A program made the translations under genes and the position numbers. The notes beneath the pieces are model-generated. The model was not told where the DNA came from. It did not search any database and saw only the letters and a program-made list of their open reading frames with translations. DNA of 64,000 bases from an uncultured Blastocatellia bacterium (GTDB lineage Bacteria; Acidobacteriota; Blastocatellia; Pyrinomonadales; Pyrinomonadaceae): positions 1 to 64,000 of the forward strand of contig CAMLLD010000007.1 of assembly GCA_946480785.1 (NCBI GenBank), written 5' to 3'. Below are positions 8,906 to 17,367 of this stretch, piece after piece; within the stretch, counting starts at the first letter, position 1, and every line of letters begins with the position of its first letter.

Positions 8906-10087
8906 ATGAAGAAGCTTTACGCGTTACTCGTTGTGGCCGGCCTCTGCGCCACGATCCTGTTTACATCACCTGTCCGTAGCCAGCGCAAAGACAAACTGCG
9001 CAAGAACTCTCACAAGATCGAAAACAACTACATCGTCGTGCTTGACGAAACAGTTGTCGGCGAACGCGGCCTCTACTCGATCGCCCCCTACATTGCCCGC
9101 GAGCTTGCTGCTACGCATCGCGGCAACCTCAAGCACATCTATCAAAACGCTCTTAACGGCTTCTCAGTCGAGATGAGCGCCGAAGACGCTGAAGCACTGA
9201 GCCAGGACTTCAGAGTCAAGTTTGTCGAGGAAGACGGCGTGGTCACTGCTGATACAACTCAGAGCAATCCGCCGTGGGGCCTCGACCGCATCGATCAACG
9301 CAACCGGCCGTTGAGTGCGACCTATACTTACAACTGGACCGGCTCGGGCGTGCGCGCGTATGTGATCGACACCGGCATCCGCACCACTCACACGCAGTTT
9401 GGCGGACGTGCTTCCAACGTGTTTGACGCGTTCGGCGGCAGCGGCGCGGACTGCAACGGCCACGGCACGCACGTGTCCGGAACGATTGGTGGTTCGACCT
9501 ACGGCGTAGCGAAGAGCGTAATGTTGCGCGGTGTGCGCGTGCTCGATTGCAACGGTTCGGGTTCGAACTCAGGCGTGATTGCGGGTGTCGATTGGGTGAC
9601 TTCGAATCACATCAATCCGGCGGTCGCGAACATGAGTCTCGGCGGCGGCGCTTCGAGCGCGCTCGACACGTCAGTAAACAACCTGGCGAACTCCGGCGTG
9701 CCGATCGCAGTGGCCGCGGGCAACAGCAACGTCGATGCGTGTGGGACTTCCCCAGCGCGCGCGGCGAATGCGATCACCACCGGAGCGACGACGACGACAG
9801 ATGCGCGCGCTTCGTTCTCAAACTTCGGCCCGTGTCTCGACATTTTCGCGCCGGGTTCGGGAATCCTGTCCTCGTGGTTCAGCTCTGACACGGCGACGGC
9901 AACGTTGAGCGGAACGTCGATGGCTTCGCCACACGTGGCGGGCGTCGCGGCGCTTTACAAGCAGTTCAGTCCGGGCGCTTCGTCGACGACGGTGCGCAAC
10001 GCGATCGTCAACGGCGCCACGACGAACGTTGTGACGAGCGCCGGCACGGGTTCGCCGAATCGCCTGCTGTATTCACTGTTCTTCTGA
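8906..10087 (+). CDS. Secreted subtilisin-family serine peptidase (S8, proteinase K-like)
   Basis: A 393-residue secreted endopeptidase. The ATG at 8906 is preceded by a strong GGAGGAG ribosome binding site and opens a signal peptide ([19 protein letters not shown]). Residues about 40-115 form an inhibitor-I9 propeptide (NYIVVLDE ... [14 protein letters not shown] ... [10 protein letters not shown]). The S8 triad is complete: Asp155 in AYVIDTGIR, His186 in NGHGTHVSG and Ser338 in [17 protein letters not shown]. The oxyanion Asn lies in [12 protein letters not shown]. The protein ends shortly after the catalytic domain, so it has no extra C-terminal sorting or binding module. The longer in-frame start at 8825 lacks a ribosome binding site and would hide the signal peptide. 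Confidence 0.95.
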   Translation: MKKLYALLVVAGLCATILFTSPVRSQRKDKLRKNSHKIENNYIVVLDETVVGERGLYSIAPYIARELAATHRGNLKHIYQNALNGFSVEMSAEDAEALSQDFRVKFVEEDGVVTADTTQSNPPWGLDRIDQRNRPLSATYTYNWTGSGVRAYVIDTGIRTTHTQFGGRASNVFDAFGGSGADCNGHGTHVSGTIGGSTYGVAKSVMLRGVRVLDCNGSGSNSGVIAGVDWVTSNHINPAVANMSLGGGASSALDTSVNNLANSGVPIAVAAGNSNVDACGTSPARAANAITTGATTTTDARASFSNFGPCLDIFAPGSGILSSWFSSDTATATLSGTSMASPHVAGVAALYKQFSPGASSTTVRNAIVNGATTNVVTSAGTGSPNRLLYSLFF

Positions 10088-10105
10088 TTTAACTTTGGCG
10101 TCTCC

Positions 10106-10165
10106 CTGGAGTGCGGGGACTTGTCACCGCTTTGGCCAAAGCGCCGACGAGTCGGCGCACTCCAG
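10106..10165. repeat. Dispersed BIME-like paired REP, variant B
   Basis: CTGGAGTGCGGGGACTTGTC at the left and the inverted GACGAGTCGGCGCACTCCAG at the right, with an inner TTTGGCCAAAG palindrome. The two halves have diverged from each other (GGGGAC versus GCCGAC). It is almost identical to the copy at 18517-18575. Confidence 0.85.
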
Positions 10166-10198
10166 AGTGCGTAACTTTGCCGGGCATTGACGCGGGTG

Positions 10199-10240
10199 AC
10201 GCGGATCTGTTCTGATCCGCGGCATCCGCGTTTTATTTAT
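10199..10240 (+). terminator. Probable intrinsic terminator after the S8 peptidase gene
   Basis: ACGCGGAT at 10199-10206 pairs with ATCCGCGT at 10224-10231, directly followed by a T-rich run to 10240. An alternative inner hairpin (CGCGGATC/GATCCGCG) uses overlapping bases. Confidence 0.5.
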
Positions 10241-10265
10241 CGCTCACAACTTGCGAGGTTACACC

Positions 10266-13181
10266 ATGAAGCTGCAAAGAACTGTGGCACTGCTTTGCAC
10301 GATTGCGCTGCTTGCGACGATGTCGCTGGCGCAACAAGCGCCGGCGGCGAAGCGGGCACTGACGCATCAGGACTACGATTCGTGGCGTTCGATCGTGGCC
10401 CAACAGATTTCGCGTGACGGGAAGTTTGTTGCTTATGCGTATCAGCCCGAGGACGGCGACGGCGAGGTCGTCGCGCGCAATATCGCGACCGGCGTCGATT
10501 GGCGTGCGCCGCGTGGTTATCGGCCGCCGGTGCCGCCGCCTGACGAGTCGATACCGAACGCGGCGGAGTTGATCGCGGAACAGGCGCGTTTGCTGCGGCC
10601 CGTGTTCACGGCCGACAGTCGCTTTCTTGTTTTCGGTACCGAGCCGTCGAAGGCTGACGTGACGAAAGCGAAACGCGAGAAGCGCAAACCGGAAGAGATG
10701 CCGAAGAACGGTCTGAGCATCATGGATCTTTCAAACGGTACCGTGACGCGCATCGAGCGAGTGAAGACGTTTCGCGTGCCCGAAGACGGCTCCGGCTTCA
10801 TTGCTTATTTGTCTGAACCAATCGCTACGGGTTCCAATCCCCCTTCCTCCAGTCGCACAAAAAAGAAGGAGTACGGCTCCGAGTTAACTCTCCGCAACAC
10901 AACCACAAGCGCCGAGCGCAAGTTCAATGACGTACTCGACTTCACGATCAGCAAAGACGCGAAGCTACTCGTCTTCGCCACCTCTTCACACGACGAAGAC
11001 ACAAACGGCGTCTACGCTGTAACGACTGCAACCGACGCTGCACCAACAACGCTTCTGAGCGGCAAAGGCAAGTATCAAAAACTCACCTGGGACGAAGACA
11101 ACACGCAGCTCGCTTTCATCAGCGACAAAGAAGATGCCACGTCGAAGCAGCCGAAGTTTCGCGTCTATCACTGGAACCTGAAAGATCCGCAAGCCACCGA
11201 GATCGTCTCCACGAGCTCGCCCGGCTTTCCGAAAGACATGGTGATCAGCGACCGCGCAAACCTCAGTTTCTCGCTCGACGGCAGTCACCTGTTCCTCGGC
11301 TCCGCGCCGCCGCCCGAACCCGAAAAGAGTCCCGACGAAGAAGTTCCCGCGGATGAAAAAGTGCTCGTCGATCTGTGGAACTGGAAAGACGACTACGTGC
11401 AGCCGATTCAGAAAGTGCGCGCTGAACAGGATCGCAATCGCTCGTATCGCGCGGTCTACGATCTCGAGGCGAAGAAGTTTGTGCAGCTCGCAGATGAAAC
11501 GATGGAAACTGTGCAGCCTTCAAACGACGGCCGCTACGCGATCGGGGCAGACAACCGCAAGTATCGCGTCATGGCCGACTACGATCCCGGCTTCAGTGAT
11601 TACTATCTCGTCAACACCGCGGACGGTTCGCGCAAATTGCTCGCGACCAAACAACGCGGCGCTTACTCGCTCTCACCAAATGCGAAATACGCCATCTACT
11701 TCGACGGCAAAGACTGGAACTCCTACTCGATCGCTGACGGCGCAGTCGTAAACCTGACGAAGGATCTCAAAGTCAACTTTTACAACGAAGACAACGACGT
11801 GCCTGCGACGCCCGGCTCGTACGGACTCGCTGGTTGGACCAAAGACGATCGCGACGTGCTGCTCTACGATCGCTACGACGTGTGGCAGATCGCGCCCGAT
11901 GGCAGCCGTGCGAAGAACGTTACCGACGGCGTGGGCCGCAAAGAAAAGACGGCGCTTCGTTACGTGCGACTCGATCCCAAAGAGCGCTCGATCGATCCCG
12001 ACAAGCCGCTGTTGCTGCACGCCGAGAACGAAGAGACGCGTGACTCCGGTTTTTATCGCGACAAAGTAAACAGCGACGCGTTGCCGCAAAAACTCCTGAT
12101 GGCCGCGAAGGATTTCAACACGCCCGCTAAAGCAAAAGATGCCGACGTGCTGATCATGACCGCGTCGCGTTTCGATCAGTTTCCCGACATCTGGGTAACG
12201 AACGGCACCTTTCGCGAGTTGAAGCGTGTCAGCAATGGCGACGCGCAACGCGCCGGTTACTTGTGGGGCACCGCTGAGATGGTGAGTTTCAAAAACGCCG
12301 ACGGCGTGCCGTTGAAAGGCGTGTTACTGAAGCCCGACAACTTCGATCCGAAGAAGAAGTATCCGATGCTGGTCTACATTTACGAACGGCTGTCGCAGGG
12401 CTTGCACCAGTTTCGCAATCCCGCGCCGGGCACGTCGATCAATCCGACGTTCTACGTGAGCAACGGCTATCTCGTCTTCATGCCCGACATCGTTTACACG
12501 ATCGGCTATCCGGGACCGAGCGCGTTGAAATGTGTGTTGCCGGGAATTCAGGCGGTGGTCGATCGCGGTTACGTGAACGAAAACGCGATCGGGATTCAGG
12601 GACACAGTTGGGGCGGTTATCAGATCGCTTACATGGTGACGCAGACGAACCGTTTCAAAGCCGCGGAGGCGGGCGCGGTGGTGGCCAACATGACGAGCGC
12701 TTACAGCGGTATTCGCTGGGGCACGGGCTTGCCGCGACAGTTTCAATACGAGCGCTCGCAATCGCGTATCGGCGGCAGCCTGTGGGATTATCCGCTGCGG
12801 TTCCTCGACAACTCGCCGATCTTCCGCGCGGATCGCGTGGAGACGCCGCTCTTGCTGATTCACAACGACGAAGACGATGCGGTGCCGTGGTATCAGGGCA
12901 TCGAGTATTTCCTCGCGCTGCGCCGGCTCGGCAAAGAGGCGTACCTGTTCAGCTACAACGGCGAGAAGCACGGGCTGCGCAAGCGGATCAATCAGAAGGA
13001 CTACACGCGGCGCTTGCAGGAATTTTTCGACCACTTCCTGAAAGGCGCGCCCGCGCCGGAGTGGATGGAGAAAGGCATTCCGTACTTGCAGCGCGAGAAG
13101 GAGAAAGAAAAGTACCGCACGACGGAAGACGTCCAACCGAAGGAAGACGTGCAACCAAAGGAGGATGTCCAGCCGAGATGA
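10266..13181 (+). CDS. Secreted S9 family peptidase (prolyl oligopeptidase fold)
   Basis: A 971-residue exported serine peptidase of the prolyl oligopeptidase/DPP family that cuts small peptides. A signal peptide (MKLQRTVALLCTIALLATMS) starts at ATG 10266 after a GAGGT site. The middle 500 residues form a beta-propeller of WD-like blades. The alpha/beta hydrolase domain lies in the last ~300 residues: nucleophile Ser in GIQGHSWGGYQ, Asp in IHNDEDDAVPWYQG and His in NGEKHGLRKR. The extreme C-terminus carries three near-identical six-residue repeats (EDVQPK). The stop overlaps the start of the next gene (ATGA at 13178), so the two are translationally coupled. Confidence 0.93.
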   Translation: MKLQRTVALLCTIALLATMSLAQQAPAAKRALTHQDYDSWRSIVAQQISRDGKFVAYAYQPEDGDGEVVARNIATGVDWRAPRGYRPPVPPPDESIPNAAELIAEQARLLRPVFTADSRFLVFGTEPSKADVTKAKREKRKPEEMPKNGLSIMDLSNGTVTRIERVKTFRVPEDGSGFIAYLSEPIATGSNPPSSSRTKKKEYGSELTLRNTTTSAERKFNDVLDFTISKDAKLLVFATSSHDEDTNGVYAVTTATDAAPTTLLSGKGKYQKLTWDEDNTQLAFISDKEDATSKQPKFRVYHWNLKDPQATEIVSTSSPGFPKDMVISDRANLSFSLDGSHLFLGSAPPPEPEKSPDEEVPADEKVLVDLWNWKDDYVQPIQKVRAEQDRNRSYRAVYDLEAKKFVQLADETMETVQPSNDGRYAIGADNRKYRVMADYDPGFSDYYLVNTADGSRKLLATKQRGAYSLSPNAKYAIYFDGKDWNSYSIADGAVVNLTKDLKVNFYNEDNDVPATPGSYGLAGWTKDDRDVLLYDRYDVWQIAPDGSRAKNVTDGVGRKEKTALRYVRLDPKERSIDPDKPLLLHAENEETRDSGFYRDKVNSDALPQKLLMAAKDFNTPAKAKDADVLIMTASRFDQFPDIWVTNGTFRELKRVSNGDAQRAGYLWGTAEMVSFKNADGVPLKGVLLKPDNFDPKKKYPMLVYIYERLSQGLHQFRNPAPGTSINPTFYVSNGYLVFMPDIVYTIGYPGPSALKCVLPGIQAVVDRGYVNENAIGIQGHSWGGYQIAYMVTQTNRFKAAEAGAVVANMTSAYSGIRWGTGLPRQFQYERSQSRIGGSLWDYPLRFLDNSPIFRADRVETPLLLIHNDEDDAVPWYQGIEYFLALRRLGKEAYLFSYNGEKHGLRKRINQKDYTRRLQEFFDHFLKGAPAPEWMEKGIPYLQREKEKEKYRTTEDVQPKEDVQPKEDVQPR

Positions 13182-14344
13182 GAGCCGGTCACACAGCACA
13201 CGTATCGTTTGTTGTTCTTGGTTTGGTTCTTGTTAGCGCGCTCTCGGCAGCCGGACAAGTCGCGTTACCGCGCGGCAACGCGCAGAATACGCGCGTGTTC
13301 GCGACGCAGAGCGTCGACGCCGCGCCACACAAATTAGTGTGGCAAGCGGAGAAGCTGTTTCGCGTGAAGTTCTCGGAAAGTTTTGTCAGCCACCAAGGTC
13401 CGATGACGATCACCGGCGATCTGCCGACGGGTCATAACTACTCTTTGCCGCTCGTTTCCGGTGCAACGATCTTCTTCACTGTTTACGTTGGCGATAGTTA
13501 CTTTTATGTGCTCGACACGGCGACGGGTAATCGGATCGTGATGTTGAAGTTTGACGACAACCGGCTCTCAACGCTCGCCGCGATCGGCTCGACCGCGTTC
13601 TTCGGCACTGAGAAAGGCAGTGTCGTTGCCTATGATGCGTCTGCGAAAGCGTTGAAGTGGAGCTTCGAGCAAAAGGATGTTTCCTTCGCCAGTGCGCATC
13701 CGCTGATTGATGATGGAGTCGTTTACGCTTGCGGCAAAGGCGTCTACGCCCTGTCGGCGGAAACGGGCGCGCTGTTATGGCAGTTCAAGCACGATAAGTA
13801 TCTTGCGGGCATTGCCGTGCAGGGTGACTACGTGGTCGTTCTCAGTGAGACGAAGTTGATAGCCATCGACAAGAAAACCGGAACGCCGAAATGGGAGAGC
13901 AGCGTCGGGCGTGACTTCCACGGCCTCGCGATTCTCGACGATCAGATCTTCATCAGGCACTCAGAGGGCGAGGTTCGCGCGTACGCGCTCCAGGACGGCG
14001 CGTTGAGATGGAAGGCAAAGAAAAACGGCGGCACTGTGTCGCCGTTCGTGCTGTTCAAGGGCATGGCGATTTACGGTGAAGAGATGGGAAATCTCGTGGC
14101 TTTGGACGCTCGCACCGGAGCTGAGAAGTGGAGATTCAAAACGAAGAAACCTTGCCGCGATCCGCTAATCGCAGGCACGACGCTCTATGCGCGTTGCTCC
14201 GACCACTACCATTACGCCCTCGACGCTGAAACGGGCGCGCTGAAATGGAGCGTCGACACCAAAGCCGCCGGACCAACGCCGCTTGTCGCTAACGGCGTGA
14301 TGTATGCCCTGAGTTCCGACGGCCTCTTGCAGGCTTTTCAATAA
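13178..14344 (+). CDS. Secreted PQQ-type beta-propeller repeat protein
   Basis: A 388-residue protein with a signal peptide (cleaved near SAAGQ) and repeated blades of the PQQ-binding-like type: TGNRIVML, SAKALKWSF, TGALLWQF, TGTPKWESS, DGALRWKAK, TGAEKWRF and TGALKWSVD recur every ~40 residues. It resembles BamB/quinoprotein dehydrogenase propellers, but no dehydrogenase catalytic residues or cytochrome motif are present, so a binding or scaffold role is more likely. The start ATG overlaps the TGA of the S9 peptidase gene, which suggests both products act at the same place outside the cytoplasm. The two genes converge on the cysteine operon with a 2-base gap. Confidence 0.85.
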   Translation: MRAGHTAHVSFVVLGLVLVSALSAAGQVALPRGNAQNTRVFATQSVDAAPHKLVWQAEKLFRVKFSESFVSHQGPMTITGDLPTGHNYSLPLVSGATIFFTVYVGDSYFYVLDTATGNRIVMLKFDDNRLSTLAAIGSTAFFGTEKGSVVAYDASAKALKWSFEQKDVSFASAHPLIDDGVVYACGKGVYALSAETGALLWQFKHDKYLAGIAVQGDYVVVLSETKLIAIDKKTGTPKWESSVGRDFHGLAILDDQIFIRHSEGEVRAYALQDGALRWKAKKNGGTVSPFVLFKGMAIYGEEMGNLVALDARTGAEKWRFKTKKPCRDPLIAGTTLYARCSDHYHYALDAETGALKWSVDTKAAGPTPLVANGVMYALSSDGLLQAFQ

Positions 14345-14346
14345 TC

Positions 14347-15801
14347 TCAATACTTCGCGACGCGCGGATCGACGTCTTCCGACCACGCAGTGATGCCGCC
14401 CTTCAAGTTGATCAGACGACCTGAAAAACCCGCGCGCTTCAACGCTTCGATCGCTTTCGCACTGCGCACGCCGCCCTTGCAGTGGACGATCGTGTCCACA
14501 CTTTGATCGATCTCGTTCATGCGCGTCACGACGTGGCCCAACGGGATCAACTTCGTTCCCGGAATGCGCGCGATCTCAAACTCGTGCGGCTCGCGCACGT
14601 CGACAATCTGAATCTTGTCGCCACGCAAACGGCGCGCGTTCAACTCCGTCGCGCTGATCTCCTCCAGCTTCGAATCCGCCGGCGGAAGCTGATGCGGCGC
14701 AACTCCGCAGAACTCTTCGTAATCGATCAACTTCGTGATCGTCGGGTTCTCACCGCAGACCGGACACTTCGGATCCTTCCGCAGTTTGAACTCGCGAAAC
14801 TTCATCGGCCACGCATCAAACAACAGCAAACGATTGATCAGCAGATCTTCCGCGCCGAGAATGATCTTGATCGTCTCGTTCGCCTGGATCGCGCCGACGA
14901 TTCCCGGCAGCACACCGAGCACGCCGCCTTCCGCGCACGACGGCACGAGTCCCGGCGGCGGCGGTTCCGGATACAAACATCGGTAACATGCGCCCTTCTC
15001 CGCCCAGAACACACTCGCCTGCCCTTCAAACCTGAAGATCGATCCGTAAACGTTTGGCTTGCCGCTCAACACGCACGCGTCGTTGACGAGATAGCGCGTC
15101 GGAAAGTTATCGGTGCCGTCGACGATGATGTCGTAGTTGCGAAAGAGCTGCATCGCGTTGTGACTCGTCAAACGCGACTCGTGCGTCTCGATCTCAATAT
15201 GCGGATTGATGTCGCGCAGACGATCGCGCGCTGACTCAATCTTCCGCCGCCCGAGATCTTTCGTGCCGTGAATGATCTGTCGCTGCAGGTTCGATTCCTC
15301 GACCACGTCGAAATCCACGATGCCGATGCGACCGACGCCGGCCGCGGCGAGATACATGCCGACGGGCGCGCCCAAACCGCCCGTACCGATCATCAGCACG
15401 CTCGCAGCTTTTAAACGGCGCTGACCCTGCATGCCGACTTCCGGCATGATCAGGTGACGGCTGTAACGCAGAATCTCTTCGTGTGAAAGCTCCGGCAACG
15501 TCTGGCCTACTTCCGACTCGATCACCGCGCCGCCCGCGATCGACGGCACGATCATAATCGTGTCGCCGTCTTTCACCGGCGTGTTCGGTCCCGAAGCGTG
15601 GCGAATGTCTTCGTCGTTTAGATAAACGTTGACGAAGTTGCGCAGCGTGTTCTGATCGTTGAAGAGATGGCGGCGCAAGGCTGAGTGCTCTGACGTGAGC
15701 AGATCGAGCGCCTCGCCCGCGGTCTTCGCTTCCACCGCGATCTGCGACTGGCCGCCCGCGAATTGCCTGAGCGGCGCCGGAATGGTGATCGTTACTGACA
15801 T
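14347..15801 (-). CDS. CysO/MoaD-like sulfur carrier fused to MoeB/ThiF adenylyltransferase and rhodanese (CysO-MoeZ fusion)
   Basis: A 484-residue three-domain protein. Residues 1-91 form a ubiquitin-fold sulfur carrier resembling mycobacterial CysO as I remember it (FVNVYLNDEDIRH, then DGDTIMIVPSIAGG), with the activating Gly-Gly at 90-91. Residues about 105-350 are an E1-like adenylyltransferase: ATP loop GTGGLGAP (139-146), DNLQRQ-type motif (EESNLQRQIIHG), zinc pairs CYRC and CPVC, and catalytic-region SCAEGGVLG. Residues about 380-484 are rhodanese with active Cys441 in HCKGGVRS. In the mycobacterial pathway CysO and MoeZ are separate; here the carrier C-terminus is buried in a fusion and must be cut to be thiocarboxylated. 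The JAMM peptidase gene overlaps this one by 10 bases upstream. A role in cysteine rather than molybdopterin or thiamine synthesis is inferred from the neighbours. Confidence 0.88.
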   Translation of the reverse strand: MSVTITIPAPLRQFAGGQSQIAVEAKTAGEALDLLTSEHSALRRHLFNDQNTLRNFVNVYLNDEDIRHASGPNTPVKDGDTIMIVPSIAGGAVIESEVGQTLPELSHEEILRYSRHLIMPEVGMQGQRRLKAASVLMIGTGGLGAPVGMYLAAAGVGRIGIVDFDVVEESNLQRQIIHGTKDLGRRKIESARDRLRDINPHIEIETHESRLTSHNAMQLFRNYDIIVDGTDNFPTRYLVNDACVLSGKPNVYGSIFRFEGQASVFWAEKGACYRCLYPEPPPPGLVPSCAEGGVLGVLPGIVGAIQANETIKIILGAEDLLINRLLLFDAWPMKFREFKLRKDPKCPVCGENPTITKLIDYEEFCGVAPHQLPPADSKLEEISATELNARRLRGDKIQIVDVREPHEFEIARIPGTKLIPLGHVVTRMNEIDQSVDTIVHCKGGVRSAKAIEALKRAGFSGRLINLKGGITAWSEDVDPRVAKY

Positions 15802-16214
15802 TGGATTTCCTCCTGGTTGAAACGCGAACGATCGGGCTCCTGCTCCCACGAGAAGAGGTCCCGCGCTTCGTCCGCACGCGTCGAGACGATGATGTATGAA
15901 TACGTGGGCCAGGCGTGCTCGAGGTCGTATTGCGATGGCGCCGCCGGCGAATCCGGATGCGAATGATAAAAGCCGACGACTTCCAGATCGTGTTCGCGCG
16001 CGTAACGTTCGCCGCGCAACAGCTCGTCGGGCGTGATCAGGAAGCGATTGCGTTTGGCGCTTTCTTCGCGCGCGTTTGAGATCGGATAAGTCTCGTTGAC
16101 GATCTTGCGCTCTGCGGTGTAGCGGCCGAGTAACAGGCCACAGCACTCGTACGGATAATCACGCACGCCGTGCTCGCGAATTTCCGTTAACTGTTTTTCG
16201 GCGATCGTAATCAT
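15792..16214 (-). CDS. JAMM/MPN metallopeptidase, Mec-like
   Basis: A 140-residue M67-family zinc peptidase. The JAMM site is complete: Glu23 (YECCGLLLG), His84, His86 and Asp97 in FYHSHPDSPAAPSQYD. In mycobacteria, Mec cleaves cysteine from the C-terminus of the CysO-cysteine adduct. Here the enzyme could do that and also cut the internal Gly-Gly of the fused carrier encoded next. Its ATG overlaps the stop of the PLP enzyme gene (ATGA at 16211) and its stop overlaps the fusion gene, so all three are translationally coupled. No signal peptide; cytoplasmic. Confidence 0.88.
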   Translation of the reverse strand: MITIAEKQLTEIREHGVRDYPYECCGLLLGRYTAERKIVNETYPISNAREESAKRNRFLITPDELLRGERYAREHDLEVVGFYHSHPDSPAAPSQYDLEHAWPTYSYIIVSTRADEARDLFSWEQEPDRSRFNQEEIQCQ

Positions 16215-17362
16215 GCGCTGAGTGCCTGTTCGATATCGGCGATGATGTCGTCGATGTTTTCAATACCCACGGAAATACGCACCAGGCCGTCGACGATGCC
16301 CGTCTCGCGTCGTCGCGCCGGTAGCAGATCTCGATGCGACGACGTCGCCGGATGCAGCACGCTCGTGAACACGTCGCCGAGACTCGTCGAACGCACCGCC
16401 AACTGCAACGCGTTCATAAAGCGAAACGCGGCGTCCTGCGTGTCTTCGCGCAGCTCGATCGCCACGAGCCCGCCGAGGTTTGGATAATGCACGCGACTGA
16501 CGCGCTCGTTTTCATTAAGGTGGCTCGCGAGCCGGCGCGCGTTTTCACACTGCCGCTCCATCCGCACACCCAACGTTTTCAAACCGCGCAGAATCTCGTG
16601 TGCGTCCCAAACGCCGAGCACGCCGCCGACGAGTTTCATCACACTGAACAACGCCTGCTGATCGAACTCATCGCGCGAGACAACGATTCCGCCCATCGTG
16701 TCGGCGTGGCCGCCGAGATACTTCGTCGCGCTATGGACCACCATGTCCGCGCCGAGTTTCAAAGGCTGCACGAGATACGGCGAAGCGAACGTGTTGTCGA
16801 TGATGAGTCGCGCGTTATGCTCGCGGGCGATCGCGGCGGTTGCCTCGATGTCGCAAACTTTCAGCAGCGGATTCGAGATCGTTTCCGCGATGAGCACCTG
16901 CGGCCGGCTCTCGCGCGCCTTCTCGCGCACCTGATCCAGATCGCTATAGTCCACTGTCACAGTGTTCACAGCGAAGGCGGAAAATACAGACTGGAGCAAA
17001 CTCGTCGTCGCGCCGTAGAGATCCTGCGAGGCGAGCACGGTGGAACCGGCTTTCAGATCGCACGCGATCAGCGCGGCGTGGACGGCGGCCATGCCGGTCG
17101 CATAAGCGCAAGCGATTGCGCCCTCTTCGACCTCGCGCATCGCGGCTTCGAGCGCGGCGATCGTGGGATTGCCGTACCGCGTGTAGATGTAGCCGGCCTT
17201 TTCGCCGCTGAAGACCTGATCGATCTCCTGCATCGAGCCGTAAGTAAACGTCGCGCTGGCGTAGATGGGCGTGGCGACCGGCTGTGCTTCGGGCGGCGGC
17301 TGGCGTTCACCGGCGTGTACGAGTTGCGTAGTGATGTGGCGTTTTTTTGTTTTGTCCGTCAT
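16211..17362 (-). CDS. PLP-dependent transsulfuration enzyme (cystathionine gamma-synthase/lyase family)
   Basis: A 383-residue cytoplasmic fold-type I PLP enzyme. The PLP lysine is Lys214 in SATKYLGGH, and the phosphate-binding Tyr-Arg pair is in YIYTRYGNPT. The C-terminal family segment (GLVRISVGIEN) is present. The substrate cannot be fixed from sequence: cystathionine gamma-synthase, cystathionine gamma-lyase and O-acetylhomoserine sulfhydrylase share these motifs. It lies second in the cysteine operon, 5 bases after the cysteine synthase gene, so it probably links cysteine and homocysteine. It is coupled by ATGA overlap to the JAMM gene. Confidence 0.88.
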   Translation of the reverse strand: MTDKTKKRHITTQLVHAGERQPPPEAQPVATPIYASATFTYGSMQEIDQVFSGEKAGYIYTRYGNPTIAALEAAMREVEEGAIACAYATGMAAVHAALIACDLKAGSTVLASQDLYGATTSLLQSVFSAFAVNTVTVDYSDLDQVREKARESRPQVLIAETISNPLLKVCDIEATAAIAREHNARLIIDNTFASPYLVQPLKLGADMVVHSATKYLGGHADTMGGIVVSRDEFDQQALFSVMKLVGGVLGVWDAHEILRGLKTLGVRMERQCENARRLASHLNENERVSRVHYPNLGGLVAIELREDTQDAAFRFMNALQLAVRSTSLGDVFTSVLHPATSSHRDLLPARRRETGIVDGLVRISVGIENIDDIIADIEQALSA

Positions 17363-17367
17363 CGGCG

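Noticed and set aside
12530..13177. Longer N-terminus for the PQQ propeller protein
   Set aside because: The in-frame extension overlaps the S9 catalytic domain and is Arg/Gly-rich; the ATG at 13178 opens a proper signal peptide.
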